Below are positions 1 through 36,200 of a stretch of DNA of 64,000 nucleotides, in pieces (positions within the stretch are counted from its first letter, which is position 1; each line of letters starts with the position of its first letter). Where the stretch lies: the NCBI GenBank assembly GCA_964034945.1, contig OZ035960.1:81563331-81627330 (forward strand). The letters run 5' to 3'. The notes under the pieces were generated by a model. That model saw only the letters and a program-made list of their open reading frames with translations, was not told the DNA's origin and made no database searches. This stretch comes from Chrysopilus asiliformis (taxonomy: Eukaryota > Arthropoda > Insecta > Diptera > Rhagionidae). Position numbers and translations under genes: made by a program.

Positions 1-23434
<23,434 letters not shown>

Positions 23435-24527
23435 TCTTTAAGGATACATCATGACATTTTTTTTATTATTATATAAATTATTTAATTATTTTATTTACTA
23501 GCGATTATGTCGTCAGTTTGATGATAAATTAGCGTTTCTTTTCAATTTGTATTAATCTAATAGTTAATCCTTTTTAAAATTCTTGAAATATAAAATATAG
23601 GGAATTCCTGTTTGTGTTAAGCTTTTTTATCAATTTTGTTTTATACTTCAGACAGTTAAATATAATTCACCTGTATAGCGTTTGTCGTGTCGTTTTCGAC
23701 GAGAGTATTTTTACATGTTTTTGTTGCTAGAAAAGCACTAACAACACGTAAAACGATTTTTTTCGAAAACGACACGAAAGTATAGGTACTTTAATTTCAT
23801 TCTATTATTTAATTGTTGCCATTAGAGAGTTAGAAAAGAAAATATTCTAATGTGACCTATAGTGCAAAAATTATCAAATTAAAATACTTATTCAGTTTTA
23901 CTATTTATTTCGTTCATATTCCAAAATCAACAATGACAAAACAACGTTGGGACTTTTACTTACACGAAAAATCTCCAAATTAGATGAAATTCTCTTATTT
24001 TAGGTCTCGATTATACTAATATATTAAAATGGCCGAAGCGACTGACCTGAAATTTGGTATAGATGTTTGGTGTAGGGCTGGTTCTAACATAGGCTTATTG
24101 GAAAGCAGGCCAAGAGGTGAGGGAGTAAAGTGAATTCTAAGCTTGGTTTTTCCTCTATATTACCCTTTCGCAGAAAAACTACCGAGCCGATGTGCCTGAA
24201 ATTTGGGGTCCAGCTCTAACAAAGATGTGGGGAATAAAAGGGTGGGGTAAAGCGAATCCGCATCAACGAACCAAAGGGGCGAATGGATTGCTTAAGGAAG
24301 AATGAGAACTGAGAAACGAATACTTGAAGCGAATTCGCATAATCCGTTCGTTCATGTGGATCGCTTTCCGATCCGAGTATAAAGAATGACTACTGAGAAA
24401 CGAACAGAACTTAAACCAAATTCACATTACCCGCCCACCACTATCGCACATGGCCTTAGCTATGAATTTAATTTTTTTTTTGTTATTAACTTATTTAATA
24501 GTCTTGATCGATATATATATATATATA
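23435..24527. other. Region downstream of msps, before the Tc1-type element
   Basis: msps 3' UTR and spacer. Two stretches at about 23685-23715 and 23750-23780 are inverted relatives (cgtgtcgttttcgac / gaaaacgacacga), a possible small foldback. Phrases at 24010-24400 (gaagcgactgacctgaaatt; ctgaaatttggggtc) repeat imperfectly and look like old repeat DNA. No gene. Confidence 0.4.
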
Positions 24528-25813
24528 CAGGGTGAGTCACAACTACTGTCAGTAAATAAAAATGTTGTAAAAAATAAAATAATCTACGAATTTCAAAGAG
24601 TGATATATTTTTTGTTTAAAGATATAAAAAAATTTAATAATTAATTGCACAGCTCAAATCTTTCTCTTTTCTCCTTAATGGTGAGACGTAAACGTTTGAA
24701 AAATGTATTGCAGCTGGCACGTACGATTTCCTGTGGGATTTCATTCCATATCTTTACTAAACGTTTCTTGAACGAATCCACTGTAAGGCCTTTCGTACTC
24801 CCAATTTTGCTAAGCATGTAGCCCCATGCAAAATAGTCCAAGGGATTAAGATCCGGCGATGCTGCGGGCCATTCCTCCCAGGTGATAAAGTCTGGCAAAT
24901 TATCTCGACACCAATCTTGGGTTCGCTTCGCTTTATGAGACGACGCAGAATCTTGTTGGAAGGAGAAATATTCATCGTCCTACAATTGAGAAGCATAAGG
25001 AACCAAATGGTTTTGAAAATGTGCTCAATGTAGTACTTGCTATCAATTTTAACTTCTTGATCGATGAAAAGAAGCGGAAGTTTCCCTTTTTGCGAATACG
25101 CGCCCCAGACCATCACTTTGGATACATTTTGATATCGTTGTAACGCTAATTTATCTCTAGGAATATCAGAAAGTTTAGCTGCATACACACGATCGTTTTT
25201 CTGGTTGTAGGAATCTTGTAACATGAACAGTTTCTCGTCAGAAAACAAAATTTCATCACCTGCGTGCCCATTCAATAATTGTCGACTTTTCACCACTCTG
25301 GCCTTGATGTGCGCCTCCGTTAAGCCATGAACCCGTTGCTTTTTATGTGCTGTTAATCCCAAATCATCTTTAAGAATTCTTTTGATTGAACTTTGCGATA
25401 TTTTGAGATGTTTGGCCATTGATCGTCCAGATTCAGCAGGATTTCTACGAATACGTTCCCTTACCCGCTTTACGGTTTCTTGCCGTTTTCTTTGGTCCAC
25501 CTGTGCGACGAATTTTCCATGTACCTGTATCCCTAAATCGTTTTGTAGTCCGGAAGATAAATCTTTCATTGATAACAACATCTCTAAGCCATTTAAGGAT
25601 AGCACTCGGTCGAAGATTTTGCAAATGTAATTTCACAACGAGCTCTCTTTTCGCGTCCATGTTTACTATAACTTATAATGCAAAAAAAAACAATAGAATT
25701 ATTTTAGTCAGAGTAACGGTAAATAGAGAATAAACTGATTCGCTGGGGAGAAATCCCAGACGTGCATAACATTGATACCTAAACTTCACTGACAGTAGTT
25801 GTGACTCACCCTG
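24528..25813 (-). mobile_element. Tc1/mariner-type (DD37D) DNA transposon, complete ends
   Basis: A 1286-bp element with perfect 25-bp terminal inverted repeats (cagggtgagtcacaactact at the left end) and a TA on both sides, the IS630/Tc1/mariner target duplication. It sits inside an AT-dinucleotide run between the convergent msps and NWD genes. Its single transposase gene is on the - strand. Confidence 0.92.
24641..25660 (-). pseudogene. DD37D transposase with two frameshifts
   Basis: Cut-and-paste transposase. It starts MDAKRELVVKLHLQNLRPSA at 25660. After a frameshift near 25455 it continues through the helix-turn-helix segment RRNPAESGRSMAKHLKISQS and the first catalytic Asp in FSDEKLF. 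A second frameshift near 24990 leads to QQDSASSHKAK (second Asp) and SPDLNPLDYFAWGY (third Asp). Thirty-seven residues separate the second and third Asp, hence DD37D (maT-like spacing). It ends KRERFELCN and stop at 24641. All catalytic Asp codons survive, but the two frameshifts should prevent a functional product. Confidence 0.85.
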
Positions 25814-27410
25814 TATATATATGCGTGACGCATTTCTTTAATCGAAAATAAAGATTGCAAATCTCGTTCTAGCGAACCTATTTGAGAAAGTTATTCACTT
25901 TCTTTCTAATACTAATTTCATAAAAATGTTCGACCCCGAGTAGAAATTTACTAAAAATTTTGTTGTGTACTTCGTTCACATTTTCCTGTATTTGAGTAAA
26001 TGCAACGAATATGAAGAATTTTGTTGGCGTAACGAATGGTAATAAAAGTATAGTATATTACGCAACAAGGGGCGAAAGTCAACGATTTCAAGAGTGTGAA
26101 GTTAGCTGCACGAGCGAAGCGAGGGCAGATATCACACGAGTGAAATCGGTGACTCCGCTCCGAGTTGCGTATACAATTTTTCATAACAAATTCATTGAAA
26201 ATATGCCTTGAGATGCCATTTAAGCGCGATTTTGGTATTGGAGAGTAATGCAAAAGGGGGTTTGCGGGGTCCAGGGCGGAGCCCCGGTCAGGGGGTTCGG
26301 GGGGCGAAGCCCCCTGACTTCAACAGAAGTAAAGTTTTAAAAGAAACAAAACAACTTTATTCTATAAATTCGTTTTATTATTAAGAAATGTTGGTCAAAA
26401 CAGATTTTAATTTTTAAATTTCTTTCCTTTGAAATAAAAAATCAACATAACAAAAAATGGAAATCGGTAATGCTCAACTAAATCACACGCAAAATACAAT
26501 GTGAAATGCAAAAGTGTTTCAGTTTTTCTCCCCACTGAAATGAAAAATCAACATAACAAAAAATGGAAATTTTTTACTATTGTAAATCACACTGCGCTCG
26601 TATAGCTAACTTCACTCGTTCAGTTTTATTCATAAATTTTCGGTTTACGTCGCGAAAACACAGTTTCGGCCTGCTAATCGCACTTTTGCCCCTAGGGCCG
26701 AAAACGCAATTTTCGACCCGCTACGGAGGCATCGAAAGGCATATTTTCGATGCATGTGTTATGAAAACTAATTTTCGAACCACTAAAAGCTACACAAAAA
26801 TCGCCCTCCATTGTAATTTCCCCATTTCAATTGGCTTTGCCAGTTTCACCATTTCTATTGTGTTTGGATTGGAGTCTCACTAAAGTACTTTATTTTGGAC
26901 CTTTAGAACTAAGAGGGGATTTTGTTTTATTTATAGCATAAGGCCGTAACGAGTCAAATTGTATCAAATATTGAAAAGGTGTAAAAGGTTTTTTTTGGAA
27001 TTCGAAATGAAAAGAACGAACTTCATAATGTTTATTGTGACTGATATTTTCAAAGACAAAAAAATAAAACAATTATTTTAAGTCTACATAAATGCATTGT
27101 CAGAAATGGGAATGTAATCACCATATAAAACTAATTAAATTTAACAAAACCAAAAAAATTAAATGTGAAGAAGTTTTAAGATGACAAAAATATTAAGTCC
27201 TAGGATGCCAATGTCTTATTCGGAATGGCAAAGCCTTTTACAGCCTTGTAGCACTTACTATTTTTCTTACACAGCAACAGTATTCAGTATGTAACTATCA
27301 GGTAAGCCCCGTTGCTAGCCTCGCACTAAAAGTCCCATTGTTTGACCAAGCGGACCCCAAGCTGGAGCTCTAATATTAAAAGATGTACTTTTCTATTTTC
27401 TGGTAAGTAT
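25814..27410. repeat. Spacer between Tc1-type element and NWD 3' end
   Basis: Non-coding. Around 26255-26320 is a GC-rich block of nested hairpins (tcaggggg...cccctga; gggcggagccc) ending a repeat that starts near 25960. It resembles Helitron-type 3' ends but is followed by C rather than T. The phrase aaatcaacataacaaaaaat is directly repeated at 26438 and 26546. Nothing else recognised. Confidence 0.35.
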
Positions 27411-27416
27411 TTTATT
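27411..27416 (-). promoter_or_regulatory. Polyadenylation signal of the NWD gene
   Basis: AATAAA on the - strand, about 60 nt downstream of the NWD stop codon (27475-27477). The position fits a short 3' UTR. Confidence 0.6.
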
Positions 27417-27474
27417 TCAACAACAACAACATTTAAAATAGTTTGATCAGAAATACAAATATAATGCAACATAA

Positions 27475-30400
27475 TTACGCTATAACTTCATTAACATTTC
27501 CATTCTCGTTATTTTCGTCCATTAATACCTTACATTTTTTACTCTCGAATCGTGTTGACACGGCCGCAACACGAATTGCAGCCTTAAATCCGATTCTTGC
27601 TTTCATTCTAGCTAATTTATTTTTCCATTCTTCATCTCTTGATGGCAAATCGTGTAAATACTGTATCATTTCCTCTTTTATTGGATCAGCAATAGCTAAT
27701 ACCGACATACATCCATCAACTGTGCCCAAAACTAAGTTTTTGCCATCTTTGCTGCTTTTTATAGCAGTCAGTTCAGCTTGTAAACGGTAATTTGCAATCA
27801 TTACTGTATCATTCGTTCTGAAAATTCGAAGTGTTTTTTTGCCACTATGATAGTAACAGACATATTCATCGTTTTCTGTAAACATGCAAATCACAGAAAA
27901 TACACCTTCCGCAACCTTCGGTATGTATGTTTTAACAGTTGTGCCTTTCCGTAGTTCAAGTAGTTCCAGGCCACCTCTGAACGAAATTTTTAATTTAATT
28001 TACAAAAATTTACTATAAAATTACCTTGATGGCGCATAAAGCCCATATTTGCCGTCTTTGGTAATGGTGCCACCCCATTTCAAAATTGATCGGACATGCT
28101 TTTTGGTTCGAATATCTACAACGCTACCTTTTTCGCTACTGATAACAGCCACTTGATGAGCTTTGTGCGGTAATGGAAGCAAGGAAAACACCTCCTGTAA
28201 TGATATCATGGATATTAATCTTATAAGTGTTATATATGTACATCTCTTGTCAGTGATATATATTTGTTTAACTTTTAATACTAGAACTACGATTGCGCTT
28301 AATTTGATAGAATTGATAGTTTAACACTAGAAAGCCGGACAAGGTAAATTTGTCACTCTTCGAAGTTTAAACTCTTGCAAAATCTAAAATATTTTACATA
28401 ATTTTAGGAGTTTTTTCAACTTTTCATGATTTTTTCGATTATGATCATACATTTTCTGTTGAAAAAATTAATATTTTGGGAAATATTTCACGTTTTACCT
28501 TAAAAGCCTGAAGCGAAAATTTTTCGTTGCTTAAGTTTTGCTTAAGCAAATTTTAGGACAGCATTTTCCAGTTGATTGCTTCGACCAAGCATTTTTTTGC
28601 TTAGCTGATGCTTAATATAACTGGAGTGCTTTGCTTTAAGCAAAACAATTTACGTTTTGTTCAGCACAGCAAAGCATCAGCACGAGAATTAAGCAAAACA
28701 ATTGAAACCCGGCTTTCCACCACAGAAATATGTTAATGCTATACTTACTTTTATATAACATCCCTTGAGTAAAATTTTTGTTACGTATGTACCATTCAAC
28801 GCATTATAAACTCCGATGCAATCTTTGTTGCTTTTATCAACTGTACAAACAATCAAGTATGCTCCATCAGCTGAAACCACAGAAGCTCGGAATGGAAGTC
28901 CGGGTACCATGCGAAATGGATATTCAAAGCGAAATTGAATAGCGCCATCTACAAAATCAATACAAATATAAAATATATGTTCGGGAAATAGTAGCTATTC
29001 TGATGTTTATACTCCGTTCAGACACAGCGGTTTTACGCGATTGCAAACGCGCTGGTTCTATTTCTATGGTGTTCTTCTTCGGCGTTCACACATAAAGTTT
29101 GTATCTGCGGAAACCGCTGTGTCTGAAGGGGGTCTTACTATAACTAGTCTTATGCCATGAAAAATGTGTTTTACTATTACCGTGTCAGATTATAGAACTA
29201 ATAGAACAGATAATTTTTTTAGGCAATGCTGTCTAGTTTGATTTTTTGAATCAGCAATAAAAAAAATACCTGGAACAGTTCGTACAGTTGTAGTTGCTGT
29301 TAATCGATTATTGTCTTCATTTCCGATAACATTGCTACTGTTGATATGAGGACAAGACACTGTCATAACTTTATTACCATTTTCAAGGAATGTTATTTGA
29401 AGGATTCCAGGTTGATCATCGCGGAACAGCACTTGTTCGGATACTCGATTCCATATAAGGATCTTTCCCGTTTCTGAGGAAATTATATAACGACCATCTG
29501 GCGTAATTTCAGCATGGGTGACAATAGCGCCCAAAGGGCTGTCAGCCAATTTAGTAAGAAGTCGACCGGATCGAGTTTCCCATACACCCACACATCCTCT
29601 AGTAATGGTAACTGCTAGATTAACTTCTGATAAACTTATGTTATCGATTTGTAGTTCATGACGATCGATTACATGTACCTTCTCAAATATATTATTTATG
29701 TTCCACACTTTAACTGACCGATCTATTGATGATGTTATAACGCTATTCCAATTCCCAATAGTAAGCGCCTCCAGTTGTATGATCCTGCCAAAATGTGCGT
29801 CTAGTACTTTCGCTAGTTGTTTTGTTTTCAAACACCAAACAAATAGACTTTTGCGTACGCCGGCAACAGCATAGTTTAATTTTGAGCTAACCATAATTGA
29901 ATTAGATTGCATCATTTTTGTCGTGATGTTTCGTACTCCATGTGGTAATGCCAAATACATTGCCCCTTTACCAATTGAATTTGTTTTTCCAAAATCCCAA
30001 ATTATAAACCCTTTACCAGCTGTGCCTAGAAGCATACGATCATGCTGATCAAGTTTTAGTTGTAAAAGCATTTCTTTCTCATCATTTTCATAACGAGGCA
30101 AATCATATTGTTGATTCCATATAACTGTATCATTCGCCTCATCCACATCCAACTTGAACACCGTTACTTGATAGTTTTCCTCATTTATGCAGCAATATAA
30201 TTTATCCCACTTCTTGTTTAAAGCCATTGCACTATGAAAATATACAGGATCTGCCGAAGCTGTTTTTTTGGTTGTGTCAAATCGTAATTGCGTTTCGGTT
30301 ATTTTACCTGACCAATAAACAATATTGTATACAGATGGATTACTAAATTCCATATCTAAAAAATGGTAAATTAGTTAATCATTTAATTGCATACGATTTT

Positions 30401-33235
30401 AAAAAAATCACATAAAATTTCCCAATTTTCAGTACCGAATGGTGCATTAATCTGTTCTATAAGATTTCCCCGCAAATCAAAACGAGCCCATTTTAGTTTC
30501 GTGTTAACAAACAAGCTGAAATAGAGAAAAAAAAATTATTGAATAGAAATACAAGATTCGTTTTTTCAATTTAATTAACGGTTACTGGTCGCATCATACA
30601 ACGTATTGTGGCATCCATCATGCACGATATAAAATTTATTAATCCATCATACATTACTTTAACAGGGACAGTTTAGAAAAAAAAGCTTTAAACTTCCTAA
30701 CTGACTTGGAATTTGTTGAAGAATCCTTAAAGTTTTGGTTCGATTTTGCAGAAATGTGTCAATTAAAGCATGTTGGGTTCAAAACTCGAATAAACCGGAT
30801 TTTTTTTTTCGAAAATTATTTTATTTTTGGGATTATCTTAAAATTCTCGCTTTCAAAGTATCGATGGATACAATAAGAATATTGGACAGGGTTATTATTT
30901 TCCCCGGCTTAAGAAAATCGCCGGTTTTTATTAAAAAAAAGTATATACACATGTATATATCTATTATATGTATATATATGTATATCGATCAAGACATCGA
31001 TATATATCGATATATCGATCAACAAGTATAGTTAAATTATTTAATGTCATTAAGCGGATAATTTTGCAGTTTTCAGCCCATTCACTAAAAAACGACGGAA
31101 ACGATAGTCTTTTGACTTCAGGTTCTGAGCCGATTTGAAACCCCTTATCCTATTTTATAATATAATACGAGGAATGTTTGTCTGCACAACGATCTCGAAA
31201 CCCCGCCTACCGAATTTCACGAAACTTTGGGGTTAGGGGTTTTCGGGGACAAGGAATCGATCTAGATAGGTCTCACCTCTGAGAAAATTCTCCTCGATAC
31301 CCCTGGCCTGGTATCTTCGAATTGGTTGGTCCGATCTTAATGAAACTTTACAGTATTACTAAAGGGGCTAAGGGCTTTTGGTTTCTCCACTATTAACATG
31401 ACTTTTCCCTCCCCTCGATACCCCTCGCCTGGTGTCTTCGAACCACGTGAAGGTATCTTAATGAAAATTCGAAATATTGCTAGGGAGTAAGGTTTTTCGA
31501 TATGCATTCTAAAAATATCACTTTTTAGATATCTATCGGCAGCGATAAATAGTAATTACAAAACAATCAAGTTCCCTGAACCTCATTATACGAATCATGT
31601 TGCAATTACAATCGGATTCAATTACTCAGAGACAGACTGCATTAGGAATTACAAATGTATGTATTCATGTTTGTATATATTTTTTTTCGAAAACGGTTCT
31701 ATAGATTTTGATGAAATTCGGCTACTTATAGTTTTTGGGGACAAAAGTGCGATCACCTTAGGTCCCATCTTCAGGGAAATTCGTTAAAGTTCTATAAGGA
31801 TACTGCGAATATCCTTTGCCCCGTTTTTCCTCAGGAAAGTTTACACTATAGAGTTTGTGAGGTCGCTGATCCGGAATATGATGTTGGAGTTTCAAAATTT
31901 GAAACGGAAGGTCCTGTAGAATATCGCGAATATCCTATTTGTTCTGGAAAATATACATTAGGGAGTTTTTGAGGTCGCTGATGTCTGATGTTGGAATCTG
32001 ATGTTGGAAATTCAATATTCGAAACGAAAGGTCCTGTGGTGATAACAAAAATATTCTTTCTTCCCTTTTTCTCCGAGGAAGTTAGCGGAGTGGGCTTTTG
32101 GATCGGAGATTTGAAACCTCAGGAAAACTACTGTGAAGTTAACGTGAATCTACTTTTTTCCCCAAAAAAAATTAGCAAAAGGAGTATTCTGAGGATTCCG
32201 AGCATCGCTCGGTCTTCTTGGTACTGCGTTATTAACTCGATGAAAAAAGTTGGTCAAATGGACGATTATGTACACCATAAACGAAGTCTTCTATAACTTT
32301 GGCGGACAGAACATTGATTTTAAAAATAAATTTCCACAACTTGCAAACGTTGTTGCCATGTAGGTCTTTCCATGATGAAATGGCATACAATACTGAACAA
32401 AAATTACTTTGGCAGCTGCCAAACTGGCGGCTTTTTGGCAGCTATCACTATCAGAAGTTCTGACAGTCTAAAAAACAACCTTAAAAAGAGATCCGTCCGC
32501 GTTAGATGGCTGGATCGAAAAATCTCTACAAGCCTTGTTTATTTGATATTTGAATTATGCATGGAGCTTTTTTGCGTCGTAGCAAGAAATTTTTCTCTTT
32601 GAATATTCTGCAGCATTAAGGAATTTGTTTCACAATTTTATTTGATTTTATATTATTTTATTTGATTACGTCTGGGAAATGCTCAGGGTGTGCTCTGCAC
32701 CCTAAAGTGTATTTACATTTTTTTTCACTTGCTAGCATTTTTTTTCATTCGCTGCGTCTTTCGCTTCGATCGAGTGAATGTACAGATCACAGCGGAGAGC
32801 AGAAAAAGGGCGAAATAAACGCTAATGTAAACACACTCTTAGACCGCACTCCACTGCACTGCTCTAAATTTTATTAGTTCATCGTTCAAATTTAACGTAT
32901 GTTAGTATAATCTACAAAAATTACCTCTGGTTCAATAGAAAAAGTCCAGTTACTTGATCCGTTGATTCAAATGGATTATCAATTATCACAAATTCACTCG
33001 AAAGCATGTTTAGTAGAACAGTTTGATTATTATTAGAGTACGCAGCTGCCCATTTGTTATCTGCACTAAGAACCAATTGCTGCATAATTCCTTCAATGCC
33101 TGGATTCACATCTCGAGTCAAATCCGACGTCGAGAGATCCCATGTTATAAATCGTGTCGATATTGAGACCATATAACGATAGTCACTTGTTAAGCAAAAA
33201 GCAAATACTGCAAATTGATGTCCTTCAAGTGAATA
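27475..33235 (-). CDS. NWD exons: C-terminal WD40 propellers
   Basis: Six exons from 33235-32925 to 27976-27475. WD-like ends are visible: FITWDLSTSDL, GFIIWDFGKT, KSLFVWCLKT, RSVKVWNINN, GCVGVWETRSG, GKILIWNRVS, DCIGVYNALNG. They form two tandem propellers of about 780 residues. The protein ends in a Lys/Arg-rich helix and an Asn-rich tail at 27475. An 80-nt micro-exon (30515-30436) is needed to keep phase 2 to 1. Confidence 0.92.
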
Positions 33236-36200
33236 CTAAATAATTTTATTTTTAAATTCTATAAGATAAATTATTATTTATATTACTTTTAATGGGCCAC
33301 CTGGTGTGTGAAGACAATGATTTACTGGAATCAGGGAACAATCTTTCGGTCCACTTTTATCACATGCTCGAAGTAACATTTTTATGTTCGGATTACCTCC
33401 TATTTCCGGTAATAAGCGGCCAATTAGCTGTGGAGCTAGCATATTCGGGTATATTGCCAAAATGGCTCCTCCTAATCGAAGAGCGTCCGCGACTAGCATC
33501 AATTCCCGTTTGGCATCTTTATCATCAGTATTTACAGATGCATCTTCAAAATCAGCTAATACGGCTTGCAGGGGACAGCTTGATAACTTTGCATGTAACC
33601 AGTCGTAGTTAAATAACACGTTAGCGTAGAGATCCTTAAATCTTCTTGCGCGAACCAGATGAAAGGGTAATTCACCAAACTACAAAAAGTTTGAATACTC
33701 CATAAATTGATATAAGATATTCTGTTCTATTGAAATCCGAATAGTTTTCGTCTGTGCTTCAAATGAATGAACATTTGTTTTGTTTTAGCTTTGCCTTTAT
33801 CAGTCGTGAAGTTTTTTCTGTTAATAGTTGTACTGGACCTACTGGCAGGTGAGCAAAAAAAACTTCACGACTGATATAGACAAAGCTAAAACAAAACAAA
33901 TGATATAAAATAATTAATAAAACTAACCTTTCTTAAATTATATCTAGAGACTTTTCCTTCTTTATTTGTAAATACTAGTGGCATACATGGCACTTTGCGG
34001 TCAGCAACACCCTCTTTATCGGTTAAATTAAACCTATGTCGTTGAATTTCGGTGAATTTGAAAGGTTTGGGAACACCACCGCCCCAAATTCCCAAATAGT
34101 AATCTGCAATCGATGAATGAAAATACGTTGCCATGTTCATGTTTTTGAAATATCTCTCTCTTGCTGTATCGCGAAATTGCCTATGGTACCAGTTCATGAC
34201 GTTTGCTCCATCAGCTTCACTCTCGCTCAAATAATTTGGCAAATCATTTCGAATTCTCGTCCACAATAATGGCGGAATACGTCGAACGGGTGGTAAATGG
34301 TACTGATATACGTCGTCTAGCACTTTATCATCCAATGAAATTAAATCTTCTAATTCACTCTCAGATAATCCAGATTTCGCCGCGGTAATATATGCTAATG
34401 CGTGAAACACCAATATCCTGCCATGTTGTTTTTCTATACGCTCAAATAACATCATAATAGAATCCATAACTGTTGATGCTAAATGCGTTTCTTGCGGTCT
34501 AGTATAGCTCCTCCAACGACATATCTCTGCAAACACCAATTTAACAAAAATAGGTAGAGAACATTTACTTATTGCATTCGCCACGAGTCGCCATTGATAA
34601 TTATTAAGATCCCGACATGCGGTTTTCATCCACATTTTTATTACATTCATTGCCAATTCTTCACCTAATGCTGTGACTTCTATAAAATTATCGTCTATAT
34701 CAATCATGCGGCGCAGTAAATGATACTCTTGAGAAACTGTGGGGTTTGATTCTTCGCACGCACAAGATACAATTATCTGAAAAAAACATTGAATAGTTAG
34801 AAAGTAAAGACGTAAATGTAAAAAGTAAAGTTAAAATACAATAAATGTTAATGGCCGTTTACACATTCGATTTCGGCTGCATGTAAATCCAATGAGTCAA
34901 CAAATCCAAATGGAAATCGACTGTGTAAATATGACGACGTATGACCATTCGATTTCGATATGGCCACCATACGGCCAAAATGACAGCGGACACATGTGTC
35001 TATCAAATGCAAAGGCCGATATTAAAGGTCTGTTACAAACCTATAAACATATTTACAAATTATGGATCAAATTCCTGTATGTTTTTTTAATGCATTTTGT
35101 TCAAGTTGTTTGCAAAAGCCGATATGTTTAAAATTACTTCGGCGCCACAAGTTAACATTTGAACACAACCAAAAGTATTCGCAGAGAATTTTTCATTGTG
35201 AGAAGAGGGGTGGGTCAGCATCGTGTCACCTTCTATTTCGGCTATAAATTTTATTGTTGCGATCTCCTTACCTCGATGTCCTATTTTCTCTTGTTTTTTT
35301 CCGTGGCTATACCTAGAGCAAGAGAACCTCTTCTCCCAAGTTGCTCTGCCACCCCTTTCTAGGCATACCACCCTTATTGTGTGGAGTCTGAGGGAGAAAC
35401 ATAACCCCGACCTGCCGCCAAGACGTATGCCGTTTCTTCCTACAGGCCCCGCACCTTGTTCTGTGTAGGACGTGGCCGAGGCGTCACGAGCCGTACCACA
35501 AACACTGTGTTCACCACAATAAAAGAGGATTCCGACCAAAATTATTCTAATATTCATTAAGAATCTGAAAGAGGGGTCACTAAACTAATTATAGGGCAGT
35601 CACAATAGATCTTAAGGTCGCAGTGGTGGTAAGGGAGCCGAAAAGGCTCTAACAAATCCTCTAGAATTGCCAAAGAAACTTAAAAAAAACCCAAACCGCT
35701 ATAAAATTGTTATTTTGAACCGATTTCAAATCTGTAAACGTGAAAAAACGTGTGTGAATTTTTTTTCCATGTCGAAAAGGTCGCCCCTTCTCCCTTGGTA
35801 CTGGCAAAACAGAAAATCACTAAAATGCAGTTTTTCACATTTTGGAGCTCTCAAAACGTATTTTGAATAATATAATATTTTGTTATATTTTTTTATGACC
35901 TGTAAGCCGAGAAATTCCAATAGAGTTCAATGCTAAAAATGTAGAGTAAAAACACAAAAAAGTATATAAATATAGTTCAGATCATGCATCTCCCCCTCAA
36001 AAAATTCTGACGACGGCCATGATTGTATCGCTTGAGCGAGAACGAGCTAAAACAATTACACGTATTCTCACGTTTCGCTTGTAGGTAAGGACAAATTTTC
36101 CCGAAGCCGGATCTTATGGTTCATCAGTATTTATTATATACCGATGGTCCAGCTATCAGAGTTGTATTTTATTATATAAATACAGAAAAAAGGTTTTTAC

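Noticed and set aside
25382..25733. Overlapping + strand frames
   Set aside because: They are shadows of the DD37D transposase on the opposite strand.
26255..26320. Second Helitron 3' end
   Set aside because: A GC-rich hairpin ending in CTGA is present, but the next base is C rather than T and no helicase is nearby.
35087..35557. 156-codon frame on the - strand
   Set aside because: It lies across the LTR-like block and shows no protein-family similarity.
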